Source of the DNA: Kibdelosporangium persicum
GTDB taxonomy: Bacteria; Actinomycetota; Actinomycetes; Mycobacteriales; Pseudonocardiaceae
Assembly: GCF_013280595.1 (NCBI RefSeq)
Contig: NZ_JAAATY010000001.1
Location: 127,986 to 191,985 of the forward strand
Length of the DNA: 64,000 bases
Direction of reading: 5' to 3'
Shown: positions 10,644 through 19,027 of the stretch, piece by piece
Layout of the letters: every line of letters begins with the position of its first letter
Numbering within the stretch: position 1 is the first letter of the stretch
Position numbers and translations under genes: made by a program
Notes under the pieces: generated by a model
What the model saw: only the letters and a program-made list of their open reading frames with translations
The model's database searches: none
What the model was told of the DNA's origin: nothing

Positions 10644-13600
10644 ATGGAGATGAACCGCCGTGTCTTCTTGCAGAGCTCGGCCATCGGCGCCGGAGCGCTT
10701 GCCATGCCCCACGATCCGCCTGGTGGTGAACTTGACCGTGTGGGCAAACCTGAGGTGATGTGGGTCGAACGGACCACAGTGGAGTACGCCGAGACGTTGC
10801 TGGGCACCGATGTGGCGCGGCCACGGTTGTCCTGGGTACTCGGTTCGGATCTGCCCGGTGCCCGCCAAACGGCGTATCAGATCCGGGTGAAGGGGATCTG
10901 GGACTCCGGCAAGGTTTCCTCGGACCAGTCGGTGGCCGTGCGCTACGCCGGACCGCCGTTGCGGCCACGGACGCGCTACGAATGGCAGGTCCGCGTCTGG
11001 GACGGCCGTGACCGGCCGACGGAGTGGTCGGCCCGGCAGTGGTGGGAGACCGGGTTGCTCGGCTCGCCGTGGACCGCACGCTGGATCGGCGCGCCCGCGC
11101 CGGAAGCGCCTCCCGGAGTCGAGGGCGCGTCCTGGATCTGGTCGGCCACGGCGCCCGCGGCGGCACGGTGGTTCCGGGCGGCCACGGACATCACCGGTTC
11201 CGTCGTCCGGGCCCGAATCGTGGCGACCGCCGACGACGACTTCACGCTTTTCCTCGGCGGCACCCAAGTCCTGCACGCGCCGCAAGCCACCGACAGCTGG
11301 AAGACGGCGTTGAGCGCCGACGTGACGGACCTCGTACGGACCGGCCGGAACGTGATCGCGGCTGTGGCGACGAACCGCGGGACACCCGGTACGACCAACC
11401 CGGCGGGTTTGTTGGTACGTCTGGTCGTCGAAACCTCTTCGGGACAACAGACTGTGGTCAGCGGACCCGGCTGGCGCGTCGCCGAAACGGAGCAGAGTGG
11501 GTGGCGGCAACCGGAATTCGATGACAGCTCGTGGGCATCGGCGACTGTGCTCGCGCCATATGGGCAAGGCGTGTGGGGGTCGAACGTGTCCGTGCTCGCG
11601 CCAGAGAACCCAGCGCCATTGCTGCGCAAGGAATTCTCGTTGAGCAAGCCGGTAGCCAGCGCACGGCTGTACATCAGCGGCTTGGCGTACTACGACGCCA
11701 CGATCAACGACAAGCGTGTCGGCACTCAGGTGCTCGACCCCGGCTTCACCGACTACGACGAGACCGTGTTGTACGCCACGCATGACGTGACGAAGTCGTT
11801 GAAGCGGGGCGACAACACCCTGGAGGTCCTGCTGGGCCGCGGTTTCTACGGCATGACGACTCCGAACGTCTGGTACTGGGAGCGGGCGACCTGGCACGGC
11901 GAGCCCAGGCTGCTGGCCCAGCTGGAGATCACGCACCCGGACGGCACCACCACCACGATCGCCTCCGGACCGGACTGGAAGCTCGCCGAGAGCCGCACCA
12001 TCACCAACTCGCTGTACGCGGGGGAGACCTACGACGCCCGCAAGCCCATCGCCTGGCGTCAGGCGTCCACGATGGACGCTCCAAAAGGGACGCTCCGTGC
12101 CCAGCAACACGAGCCCATCGAGATCATCGAGACGGTCACGCCGACGATCCGGGAACTGAAACCGGGCGTCTACGTAGCCGACATGGGCCGCACGATGTCC
12201 GGCTGGACCCAGCTGACCGTGCGTGCCCCGGCCGGCACGGTGGTTCGGATGCGGCACGGCGAAAAGCTGCGCGCCGACGGCAGCGTGGTGTGGGAGAACG
12301 GCCACGTTCCCGGCAGACACCAGACCGACGAGTACATCTGTGCGGGTACAGGCGTGGAAACCTGGGAGCCGAAGTTCTCCTACAAGGGATTCCGTTACGT
12401 CGAGATCACCGGGGCGCGCCCGGAGGCGCTGGCCGGCAAGGTCGTCCAGACGAACGTCCCGGACACCGGGACGTTCCGGTGCTCGGAGCCGTTCTTCGAC
12501 CGGCTGGAACGCGCGATGCGCCGGACGTTGCGCAACAACCTGCACGGAATCCCGACCGACACCCCGATGTACGAGAAGAACGGCTGGACGGGCGACGCCC
12601 AGCTCGGCGCGCCGGTGATGATGTACGCGTTCGGCGTGGCACGGTTCCTCACCAAGTGGCTCAACGACCTCGCCGACAGCCAGACCGACGTGGGCCAGTT
12701 GCCGGTCATCGTGCCCAGCGGCGGCTGGGGGTACCGGGAACTGGCGCCGTCGCCGGAGTGGACGACCGTGTATCCGTTCATCATCCGGGAGATGTACCGG
12801 ATCTACGGTGACCCGTCCGTCGCGGCCGAGCACTGGACGACACTGACCCGTTATCTGGACTGGGAAATCGGGCGGCTGCGGGACGATCTGGCGATCACCG
12901 CGCTCGGCGACTACCTGCCGCCCGGTTACGGCGGGAACCCGCCGGAGGACACCCGGCTGACGGCGACCGCGTACTTGCACCGAGCGTTGACCAACACCGC
13001 CGAACTCGGAGACCTGTTGGGGCACAGCGATACCGCCGCCAGGTATCGCTCGGTCGCCGCGCGGTGCCAGGCGGCGTTCAACGCGGCTTTCCTCGCGGAC
13101 GGCCGTTATCGCACCGCCAAGGACCCGGACTACCGCCAGACGTCCAACGCCCTCCCGCTGATGTTCGGGCTCGTGCCGCCCGGCTCGGTCACGCAGGTGG
13201 TCGGCAATCTGGTCGCCGACATCAAAGCCCGGGGAAACCACCTCAACACCGGTGCGCTCGGCACGAGCGTGCTGTTGCGGGCACTGACCGCGCACGGTCA
13301 CGCCGACGTCGCGCACGCGGTGGCGACGCAACGGACCTACCCGAGCTGGGGCTACTGGTTCGACAACGGCGCCGACACGATGTGGGAGATGTGGCCGCTC
13401 GACTCGCGGTCGCGTGACCACTACTTCCAAGGCACGGTCGTGCAGTGGCTCTACGAGAACGTCGCCGGACTACGCCCAGGCGACGACGGTTACCGGCGGT
13501 TCACGGTCAAACCGGACGCCCGCGTCGGCGTGAACTGGGCGCAGACGTCGGTGCGGACCGTGCGGGGCCTGGCTTCGGTGGAGTGGGCTCACGTCGGTTC

Positions 13601-13775
13601 CACCGTGCACCTGACCGTCCGGGTACCAGTGGGCTGCACCGCCGAGATTTTTGTCCCCGGAGTGTCCCGTGGCCGGCCGGACGGCGTGGAGTTCGTCCGC
13701 GAGGAGCCGGGTTTCCAGGTCTTCCGGGCACCGGCGGGCCGCTGGGTGTTCGCCGGTGACGTGGATCACCCTTAA
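10644..13775 (+). CDS. Tat-exported alpha-L-rhamnosidase, GH78 family
   Basis: A 1043-residue glycoside hydrolase that should release terminal alpha-L-rhamnose from plant or microbial glycans or glycosides outside the cell. The N-terminus MNRRVFLQSSAIGAGALAM has a twin-arginine motif and hydrophobic stretch. Next come a fibronectin-like/N-terminal module from about residue 35, beta-sandwich domains, and the (alpha/alpha)6 barrel from about residue 600. The signature DTPMYEKNGWTGDAQLGAPV near residue 640 contains acidic residues typical of the GH78 active site. A C-terminal beta domain ends the protein. The ATG at 10644 is chosen because GGAGGG lies 7 nt upstream and because the twin-arginine peptide then starts the protein. 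An upstream in-frame start would run through the operator. The substrate is not determined. Confidence 0.88.
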   Translation: MEMNRRVFLQSSAIGAGALAMPHDPPGGELDRVGKPEVMWVERTTVEYAETLLGTDVARPRLSWVLGSDLPGARQTAYQIRVKGIWDSGKVSSDQSVAVRYAGPPLRPRTRYEWQVRVWDGRDRPTEWSARQWWETGLLGSPWTARWIGAPAPEAPPGVEGASWIWSATAPAAARWFRAATDITGSVVRARIVATADDDFTLFLGGTQVLHAPQATDSWKTALSADVTDLVRTGRNVIAAVATNRGTPGTTNPAGLLVRLVVETSSGQQTVVSGPGWRVAETEQSGWRQPEFDDSSWASATVLAPYGQGVWGSNVSVLAPENPAPLLRKEFSLSKPVASARLYISGLAYYDATINDKRVGTQVLDPGFTDYDETVLYATHDVTKSLKRGDNTLEVLLGRGFYGMTTPNVWYWERATWHGEPRLLAQLEITHPDGTTTTIASGPDWKLAESRTITNSLYAGETYDARKPIAWRQASTMDAPKGTLRAQQHEPIEIIETVTPTIRELKPGVYVADMGRTMSGWTQLTVRAPAGTVVRMRHGEKLRADGSVVWENGHVPGRHQTDEYICAGTGVETWEPKFSYKGFRYVEITGARPEALAGKVVQTNVPDTGTFRCSEPFFDRLERAMRRTLRNNLHGIPTDTPMYEKNGWTGDAQLGAPVMMYAFGVARFLTKWLNDLADSQTDVGQLPVIVPSGGWGYRELAPSPEWTTVYPFIIREMYRIYGDPSVAAEHWTTLTRYLDWEIGRLRDDLAITALGDYLPPGYGGNPPEDTRLTATAYLHRALTNTAELGDLLGHSDTAARYRSVAARCQAAFNAAFLADGRYRTAKDPDYRQTSNALPLMFGLVPPGSVTQVVGNLVADIKARGNHLNTGALGTSVLLRALTAHGHADVAHAVATQRTYPSWGYWFDNGADTMWEMWPLDSRSRDHYFQGTVVQWLYENVAGLRPGDDGYRRFTVKPDARVGVNWAQTSVRTVRGLASVEWAHVGSTVHLTVRVPVGCTAEIFVPGVSRGRPDGVEFVREEPGFQVFRAPAGRWVFAGDVDHP

Positions 13776-13867
13776 CAAGCCCCTAATTCGGGCGGTGTGG
13801 AATGGTTCCGGGACCGTCGCGCGTTGTAATAGGCGTTGAGGATTGTTCGCGTGCTTGGAGGCTTGTG

Positions 13868-14773
13868 GTGCTGGAGCCGGAGAACCTGTACGAGGTCGAT
13901 TCGGACGTGCCGGACCTGACCGGCGCGGTGCTGCTGCATCACTTCGACGGTTTCATGGACGCCGGTTCCGCCGGTGCCGCCCTCGTGGAGCAGCTGCTGA
14001 CCGCGTACGACAACCGGGTGATCGCCCGGTTCGACGTCGACGGGCTGCTGGACTACCGGGCCAGGCGGCCCGCGATGACGTTCGTGCAGGACCACTGGGA
14101 GGACTACCAGACTCCCGAACTGGTCGTGCGGTTGCTGCACGACCGGGTGGGCACCCCGTTCCTGCTGATGACCGGGCCGGAACCGGACTTCCGGTGGGAG
14201 ACGTTCGTCCAGGCGGTCCGCCAGCTCGTGGAGCGGTGGGGTGTGCGGTTGACGATCGGAGTGCACGGGATCCCGATGGGCATTCCGCACACCCGTCCGC
14301 TCGGCCTGACCGCGCACGCCACTCGCCCTGAGCTGGTGGCCGAGCACCAGCCGTTGTTCAGCCGCGTGCAGGTGCCGGGGAACGTGGCGGGCCTGCTGGA
14401 GTTGCGGCTCGGCGAGTCCGGGCACGACGCGATCGGTTTCGCCGCGCATGTGCCCCATTACCTGGTGCAGTCGACGTATCCCGCGGCCGCGCTCGTGTTG
14501 CTCGACGCCGTGAGCCGGGCGACCGGCCTGGTGCTGCCTCCCGGCGGGCTGGAGGAGAGCTCGCGCCGGGCGGATGCCGAGATCGCGCGTCAGGTGTCCG
14601 AGTCCGCCCAGGTCGCCGAGGTCGTGGCGGCGCTGGAGCAGCAGTACGACGCCTTCACGTCGGCCAAGCAGGAGGACAACCTCCTGCTGGACCCGGACAA
14701 CATCCCCAGCGCCGACGAACTGGGCGCGGAGCTGGAGCGGTTCCTGGCCGAGCAACAGGGCAAAACCGACTGA
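13868..14773 (+). CDS. PAC2 family protein (proteasome assembly chaperone-like fold)
   Basis: A 301-residue cytosolic protein of the PAC2 family, common in actinobacteria with a 20S proteasome. Family features are the opening ENLYEVDSDVPDLTGAVLLH, the acidic GFMDAGSAG segment, the nucleoside-phosphorylase-like core with VHGIPMGIPHTRP, and ALVLLDAVSRATGL near residue 215. The C-terminal third is helical and charged. The GTG at 13868 is chosen because GGAGG sits 7 nt upstream; the adjacent GTG at 13865 is an alternative. The biochemical role of bacterial members is not settled. Palindromic repeat copy 2 follows the stop codon. Confidence 0.85.
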   Translation: MLEPENLYEVDSDVPDLTGAVLLHHFDGFMDAGSAGAALVEQLLTAYDNRVIARFDVDGLLDYRARRPAMTFVQDHWEDYQTPELVVRLLHDRVGTPFLLMTGPEPDFRWETFVQAVRQLVERWGVRLTIGVHGIPMGIPHTRPLGLTAHATRPELVAEHQPLFSRVQVPGNVAGLLELRLGESGHDAIGFAAHVPHYLVQSTYPAAALVLLDAVSRATGLVLPPGGLEESSRRADAEIARQVSESAQVAEVVAALEQQYDAFTSAKQEDNLLLDPDNIPSADELGAELERFLAEQQGKTD

Positions 14774-14776
14774 CCC

Positions 14777-14826
14777 CCCTCGTGAGTGTTTATCAGTGTT
14801 AGAACACCGATAAACACTCACGAGGG
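14777..14826. repeat. 50-bp palindromic intergenic repeat, copy 2
   Basis: Same 18-bp perfect arms as copy 1, with a centre containing TTAGAA in the same orientation. It fills the gap between two convergent genes: it begins 3 nt after the PAC2 stop codon and abuts the stop of the ABC permease (14827). Its position between convergent genes fits a shared terminator. Confidence 0.95.
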
Positions 14827-16131
14827 TTATGCACGCATTACGGTGGCGATGGGGATGCGCGCCGCCCGGATCGCCGGGATGAGGCCACCCAGCAGACCGG
14901 CGACGAGACCGGCGACCACGCCCGCGACCCCGGCCTGCCACGGGAACTCGACGTTCGCCAGTGACGGGAACCGGCTGCCGAACATCGAAGCCCCGGCCTT
15001 GATCCCCAGGGCCCCGGCGCCGATCGCGGCCCCGGCGGTCATCAACCCGGTCAGCAACGTCTCGGACAGCACGATCCCGGCCAGCAGGATTCGAGGCGTG
15101 CCCACGGCTCTCCGCAACGCGAACTCCTCGATGCGTTCGCCGACAGTGGCAAGGCCGACGTTGAGAATCCCGGCCGTGCCGATCAGCAGCACCAAGGCGG
15201 CCATTCCGAGGAAGATCAGGCGCATCATCGCCAGCTGGTCCTCGACGCGTTCGCGCGCGTTGATCCTGTTGACGTAGATCTCCCCGGCCTGCACGCCCGC
15301 CGCGACCAGCCGAGCCTTCAGCGTCTGCTCCAGGTCACGTGCCTGCGGCGACATCAGGACCTGCAGGCGCGCGTTCCCGTCGCTCAACGCGACGGGCTTC
15401 ATCCAGTTCAGCAGTTCGTCGGCCCGCACGTACGCCATCGGGCCGTAGGACGCGCCGCCGTCGTCGACCACGCCGATGATCTGCGGCGTCGAGTCGGCCG
15501 TGCCGTTGTCGACGTGCATCTGGGCCGGCACCTGGTAGCGCGTGAACCCCTTCGCGGCTTCCTTGTTCAGCACGATCCTGGGCGCCAGGGACGGCGCGGA
15601 GGCGAAGTCGAGCCACTGGCCGGAATCCTGCCGGAAACCGCGGAACGGCCGGATGTCCCCGGTCAGCGCGACCAGGTTGAGCTCGATCGCCTTGCCGGGT
15701 GGTGCGCCGGTCTGGCTGGCGTCCGTGCAGTTGCCACGGTTGTCGCACCGGTAGAAGCGTCCGGGGCCGCCTGGCTGGTCGAAGGGCGCGCCACCGGGAT
15801 TCACCGGGGCCACGTTCGGTTCGCCGATGATCGCGCGGTTTTCGAACATGGCTACGGCGTCCTGCCGGCCACGCAACGTCTCCAGGGCCACCGGGGCGGC
15901 CTTCTCGTGCGGCGGCATGTACATCTGCAGCGTGCCGTCCTTGGCCATCGAGCGTTCGGCGTCCGCGAGCAGTTCCTTCTGCGCGAACTCGGAACCCGCC
16001 TGGACCACGACCACCGCCAGCACGCCGAGGAACAGGCTCAGCATGGACAGCAACGTCCGGAGTTTGCGGGCACGGATGCCCTGCCCGCCGATGATGAGCG
16101 CGGACCGGAACCGGCCGGACATCCTGATCAC
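14827..16131 (-). CDS. MacB/FtsX-like ABC transporter permease
   Basis: A protein of about 434 residues with one N-terminal membrane segment (LSMLSLFLGVLAVVVVQAGS), a large extracytoplasmic domain of about 230 residues, and three C-terminal membrane segments (MAALVLLIGTAGILNVG, TGLMTAGAAIGAGALG, VAGVVAGLVAGLLGGLIPA). This is the MacB/FtsX topology used in mechanotransmission-type export. The cytoplasmic motif RIEEFALRRAVGTPR is the usual coupling loop. The GTG start at 16131 overlaps the ATPase stop by 4 bp; ATG 16122 is an alternative. It is third in an adaptor-ATPase-permease operon, so export of an antibiotic, peptide or lipid-linked compound is likely. The substrate is unknown. Confidence 0.85.
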   Translation of the reverse strand: MIRMSGRFRSALIIGGQGIRARKLRTLLSMLSLFLGVLAVVVVQAGSEFAQKELLADAERSMAKDGTLQMYMPPHEKAAPVALETLRGRQDAVAMFENRAIIGEPNVAPVNPGGAPFDQPGGPGRFYRCDNRGNCTDASQTGAPPGKAIELNLVALTGDIRPFRGFRQDSGQWLDFASAPSLAPRIVLNKEAAKGFTRYQVPAQMHVDNGTADSTPQIIGVVDDGGASYGPMAYVRADELLNWMKPVALSDGNARLQVLMSPQARDLEQTLKARLVAAGVQAGEIYVNRINARERVEDQLAMMRLIFLGMAALVLLIGTAGILNVGLATVGERIEEFALRRAVGTPRILLAGIVLSETLLTGLMTAGAAIGAGALGIKAGASMFGSRFPSLANVEFPWQAGVAGVVAGLVAGLLGGLIPAIRAARIPIATVMRA

Positions 16132-16856
16132 GCGACCACCTGCTGATGTGCGGGAGCCAGCTTGCCGTCCTGCAGCCGCAGGACCCGGCCCATCCGGTTG
16201 GCGTGCGCGTGGTCGTGCGTGACCAGGATCAGGCCGCACCCGCGTTCGGTCGCCGAGTGCAGCGCGTCGATCACGAGGTTGCCGGTCTCGGTGTCCAACG
16301 CGCCGGTCGGCTCGTCGGCCAGCAGGATGCGGGGATCGCGGACCAGGGCGCGGGCGATCGCCACGCGTTGCTGCTCACCACCGGAGAGCTTCGGCGGCTT
16401 GTTCTTGGCCAGGTGCGCGATGCCGACCTGCTCCAGCGCCTCCAGCACGCGGGCCCGGCGCTTGCGCCGCGGCAGCCAGCCCTGGCCGTTGACCAGCGCC
16501 ATCGCCACGTTCTGTGCCGCGGTGAGGTTCTTGAGCAGGAAGAAGCGCTGGAACACGAACCCGAACCGGGCACTGCGCAGCGCCGCGGCCCTGCGTTCGG
16601 CGATCCGGGAGATGTCCTGCTCCTCGAGCATGTACTGGCCGCCGTCCGGCCGGTCGAACAGGCCGATCAGGCTCAGCAGCGTGGACTTGCCCGACCCGGA
16701 GCGGCCGAGGATGGCCACGCTCTCTCCACTGTGGACGGTCAGGTCGACGCCGTCCAGGATGGTCCTGGGCTGCTGCTGGCCCTTGAGCGTCTTGGTGATC
16801 CCGCTGAGCCGGATCAGCGCGGGCGTGCCGATCGGCTGGGTCAGGTCCGGACTCAC
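16128..16856 (-). CDS. MacB/LolD-like ABC transporter ATP-binding protein
   Basis: A 242-residue ATPase with Walker [22 protein letters not shown]-loop FVFQRFFLL, signature [17 protein letters not shown], Walker [13 protein letters not shown] and the H-loop VTHDHAH. It is of the LolD/MacB class that pairs with FtsX-type permeases. The start overlaps the adaptor stop by 4 bp (ATGA) and its own stop overlaps the permease start, so the three genes are translated together. It supplies energy on the cytoplasmic side. Confidence 0.92.
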   Translation of the reverse strand: MSPDLTQPIGTPALIRLSGITKTLKGQQQPRTILDGVDLTVHSGESVAILGRSGSGKSTLLSLIGLFDRPDGGQYMLEEQDISRIAERRAAALRSARFGFVFQRFFLLKNLTAAQNVAMALVNGQGWLPRRKRRARVLEALEQVGIAHLAKNKPPKLSGGEQQRVAIARALVRDPRILLADEPTGALDTETGNLVIDALHSATERGCGLILVTHDHAHANRMGRVLRLQDGKLAPAHQQVVA

Positions 16857-17851
16857 TTGCCTGTGCCCCCTGGCCCGTTGGGCTCCCGCGGCGCGGGCGG
16901 CAGGTTCGGGCCGGGCACGGCCACCGTCTCGTCCTCGGTCAGCCCCGACTTGATCTGCACGACCTTGCCGTCGGTCAGGCCGAGCACGACGTCCTTGGTC
17001 ACCCGTTCGCCCTTGGCGCCCAGCACGTCGACCTTGCCCTTGCCCTGGCCGCCCGCGACGGCCTCGACCGGCAGCACGAGCACGCCGATGGCCTTCTCGG
17101 TGACGACCTCGATGGTCGACTCGGCGCCGTTGATCAGCTTGACGTCAGCGGGCGCGGTGCAGACCAGCCGCATCCCGGTCGCCTCCGAGGGGTCCGGCTT
17201 GTCGGCGGGCGGCTGGTTCGATGCGGGCGGCGGCGCTGCCGGAGCGGACGGCGCGCCGGTGCCCGTGGGGGCCGTCGAGGTCTGCGCGGGCGGAGGATCG
17301 GGAATGGTGCCTGCGGGCAACGCGGCGATCGTGCCGAGCACGGCGCACGGGAACGGCCCGGGACCGTTCTTGATCTGCGCCTGCACCGAGGAAAGCGTGT
17401 CGGACAGCTGGTAGGCCTGCTCGCCCTTGATCTCCGCGACGATGCCGTAGCCGACGTGCTTGGCCGACACGATCGGCTGGCCCGCGGCGACCGTGGCCTT
17501 GTCGTCGGCCAGCCGTCCGCTGAAGATCGCCCCGGCCGGGATCTCGACGGACGTCGCCTTGCCGCCCGCGAACACGTTGGCCGCCTTGGTGGGTTTCGCC
17601 GGTGTCTTCTCCGGCACCTTCACGTCCAGGTACCTGACCTGCCCGGCGACCGGTGAGACCAGCCCGAACACCGGGTTGATGGTCACCTTGCCGCTCAGGC
17701 TGACCTTGCTGGTGAGGTCCTGGCGGGTCGGCTTCGCCGTGGTCATCTGGGTGCCGCGGGGCGCCAGGTCGGGGCTCGGTCTCTCCGGGGTCGACGTACT
17801 GCACCCGGCCACCAGGAAAAGCGCCACGCCGAGCGTGGAGACTGTGCGCAC
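16853..17851 (-). CDS. Lipoprotein efflux adaptor (HlyD/MacA-like) with peptidoglycan-binding-like region
   Basis: A 332-residue lipoprotein. The signal [20 protein letters not shown] has a VAGC lipobox, so the mature protein is anchored outside the membrane. The body has adaptor-like beta segments ([52 protein letters not shown] with [32 protein letters not shown]) and a Pro/Ala-rich insert of about 45 residues (about 195-240). This is the membrane-fusion-protein design used in Gram-positive bacteria with MacB-like transporters. The GTG at 17851 is preferred because GGGGG lies 7 nt upstream and the signal peptide then begins at the start. A longer frame from 17959 would put 36 residues in front of it. 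Confidence 0.82.
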   Translation of the reverse strand: MRTVSTLGVALFLVAGCSTSTPERPSPDLAPRGTQMTTAKPTRQDLTSKVSLSGKVTINPVFGLVSPVAGQVRYLDVKVPEKTPAKPTKAANVFAGGKATSVEIPAGAIFSGRLADDKATVAAGQPIVSAKHVGYGIVAEIKGEQAYQLSDTLSSVQAQIKNGPGPFPCAVLGTIAALPAGTIPDPPPAQTSTAPTGTGAPSAPAAPPPASNQPPADKPDPSEATGMRLVCTAPADVKLINGAESTIEVVTEKAIGVLVLPVEAVAGGQGKGKVDVLGAKGERVTKDVVLGLTDGKVVQIKSGLTEDETVAVPGPNLPPAPREPNGPGGTGK

Positions 17852-17998
17852 CAGTTGACCCCCGAAGTCCGGTTCATGGTGATTCACTGACAATGACGCC
17901 GGCCGGTCGCGCAAGGTTGCGTCGAGTGTCACCCCAGAACCCGGCATTTGATCTTGCACTGGCCCCCGGCCTCCGTCAGGCTATCGGGGTGGACCGGC

Positions 17999-18961
17999 GT
18001 GCCGAGGAGGGGGACCCTGAGCGATCAGACCGTCACTGAAGGAAACGACCTCAACGCCCAGGTAGACCGGCTTCCCACCGTCATCGCGCCGTCCGAGCAC
18101 GCCGAATACCGTGCGCTGGCGCGCAAGTGGCTCGCCTCGGCCGGTCCTGGTTCCTCAGTGGCACATCGGATCACGGTGGCGCGTGGCTGTCTCAAGCTGC
18201 TGGCCGCCGGAGTGTGGGGCGTTGACGAGAGCTGGCGCGCCGAGGTCCGTGACCTCGTGCACGCGTTGCGGCCCGGTGAGAACGACCAGGCGAGCGCGTC
18301 CGGCGAGCAGCTGGACGAGCTGTACGCGCTGATCGCGATCGGGCTGGCACTGCTGTTGCAGGACGCCAACCTGCACGGGGGAGCGGGCCCGGACCTGATC
18401 GCGAAGTCCGCGTGGGACGAGACGCAGGAGCTGGCCGCGTTCGCCGACGAGTCCGTGGTCGGCCGGTTCCTGGTGCACTCCACCCAGTTGCACGCGCGGG
18501 TGGCGACCGAGTCCGAGGTCCAGGCCGTGGTCGAACTGGCGATGGCCGCCGCGGACGACCCGAACGCGGAACTGGTCGCGGCCCTGGAGGCCGAAGGCCT
18601 GAACGCGCAGCTGATCGACGCGGTGTGGGTCATCGACGGCGACTTCCGCACGCCGCTGCGTGCGGCGGCGCGGGCCGCGACGCTCATCGGCAGCCCGTGC
18701 GTCGTGCTCGCCCGCAACACCAAGAAGTCCACGGTGTTGCTGTGGCGGGACGCGACGCTGGCGATGGCCGATTCGGCGGTGCCGCGATGGCGCGTCTACC
18801 GGATCGTGCCGCCGACCACGCCGCAGTCGAAGTTCGGTGGCGGCGAGGGACTGCCGTCCACCCGCGACATCTTCCCGCTCGCGCCGGCTCCCGAGCAGGT
18901 CCGCACGCTGGCCGAACAGGCCGGTGTGCAGCTGCCGATGCTCCTCGCCGCCCTGCGGTAG
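17999..18961 (+). CDS. Conserved protein of unknown function
   Basis: A soluble protein of about 320 residues that I do not recognise. It has no signal peptide, membrane segment or obvious catalytic motif. It is rich in Ala, Leu and charged residues and looks helical in its first 190 residues. The C-terminal third, with AARAATLIGSPCVVLARNTK, KSTVLLWRDATLAMADSAV and RWRVYRIVPPT, looks like a small alpha/beta unit. The GTG at 17999 is a conservative start. AGGAGGGGG (18005-18013) lies just before a CTG at 18017, so a CTG start six codons later is quite possible. It is divergent from the ABC operon and 66 bp upstream of a receptor kinase gene. Confidence 0.75.
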   Translation: MPRRGTLSDQTVTEGNDLNAQVDRLPTVIAPSEHAEYRALARKWLASAGPGSSVAHRITVARGCLKLLAAGVWGVDESWRAEVRDLVHALRPGENDQASASGEQLDELYALIAIGLALLLQDANLHGGAGPDLIAKSAWDETQELAAFADESVVGRFLVHSTQLHARVATESEVQAVVELAMAAADDPNAELVAALEAEGLNAQLIDAVWVIDGDFRTPLRAAARAATLIGSPCVVLARNTKKSTVLLWRDATLAMADSAVPRWRVYRIVPPTTPQSKFGGGEGLPSTRDIFPLAPAPEQVRTLAEQAGVQLPMLLAALR

Positions 18962-18968
18962 GTGCCCT

Positions 18969-19004
18969 GATCAGCCCGGCTACGATGCGTGGCCTGGGCT
19001 GATC
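18969..19004. terminator. Stem-loop between the unknown gene and the kinase gene
   Basis: GATCAGCCC (18969-18977) and GGGCTGATC (18996-19004) form a perfect 9-bp stem. It starts 8 nt after the preceding stop codon and lacks a U-tract. TACGAT (18981-18986) in the loop could be the -10 box of the kinase gene, so the element may combine termination and initiation. The same 9-bp arms appear in another hairpin at 34634-34657. Confidence 0.35.
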
Positions 19005-19027
19005 CGGAACTGGGGTGGGGGTAAGCC

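Noticed and set aside
14777..14826. Short peptides reading [15 protein letters not shown] or [13 protein letters not shown] from the palindromic repeats
   Set aside because: They are translations of the repeat itself, occur on both strands and in several frames, and have no start signals of their own.
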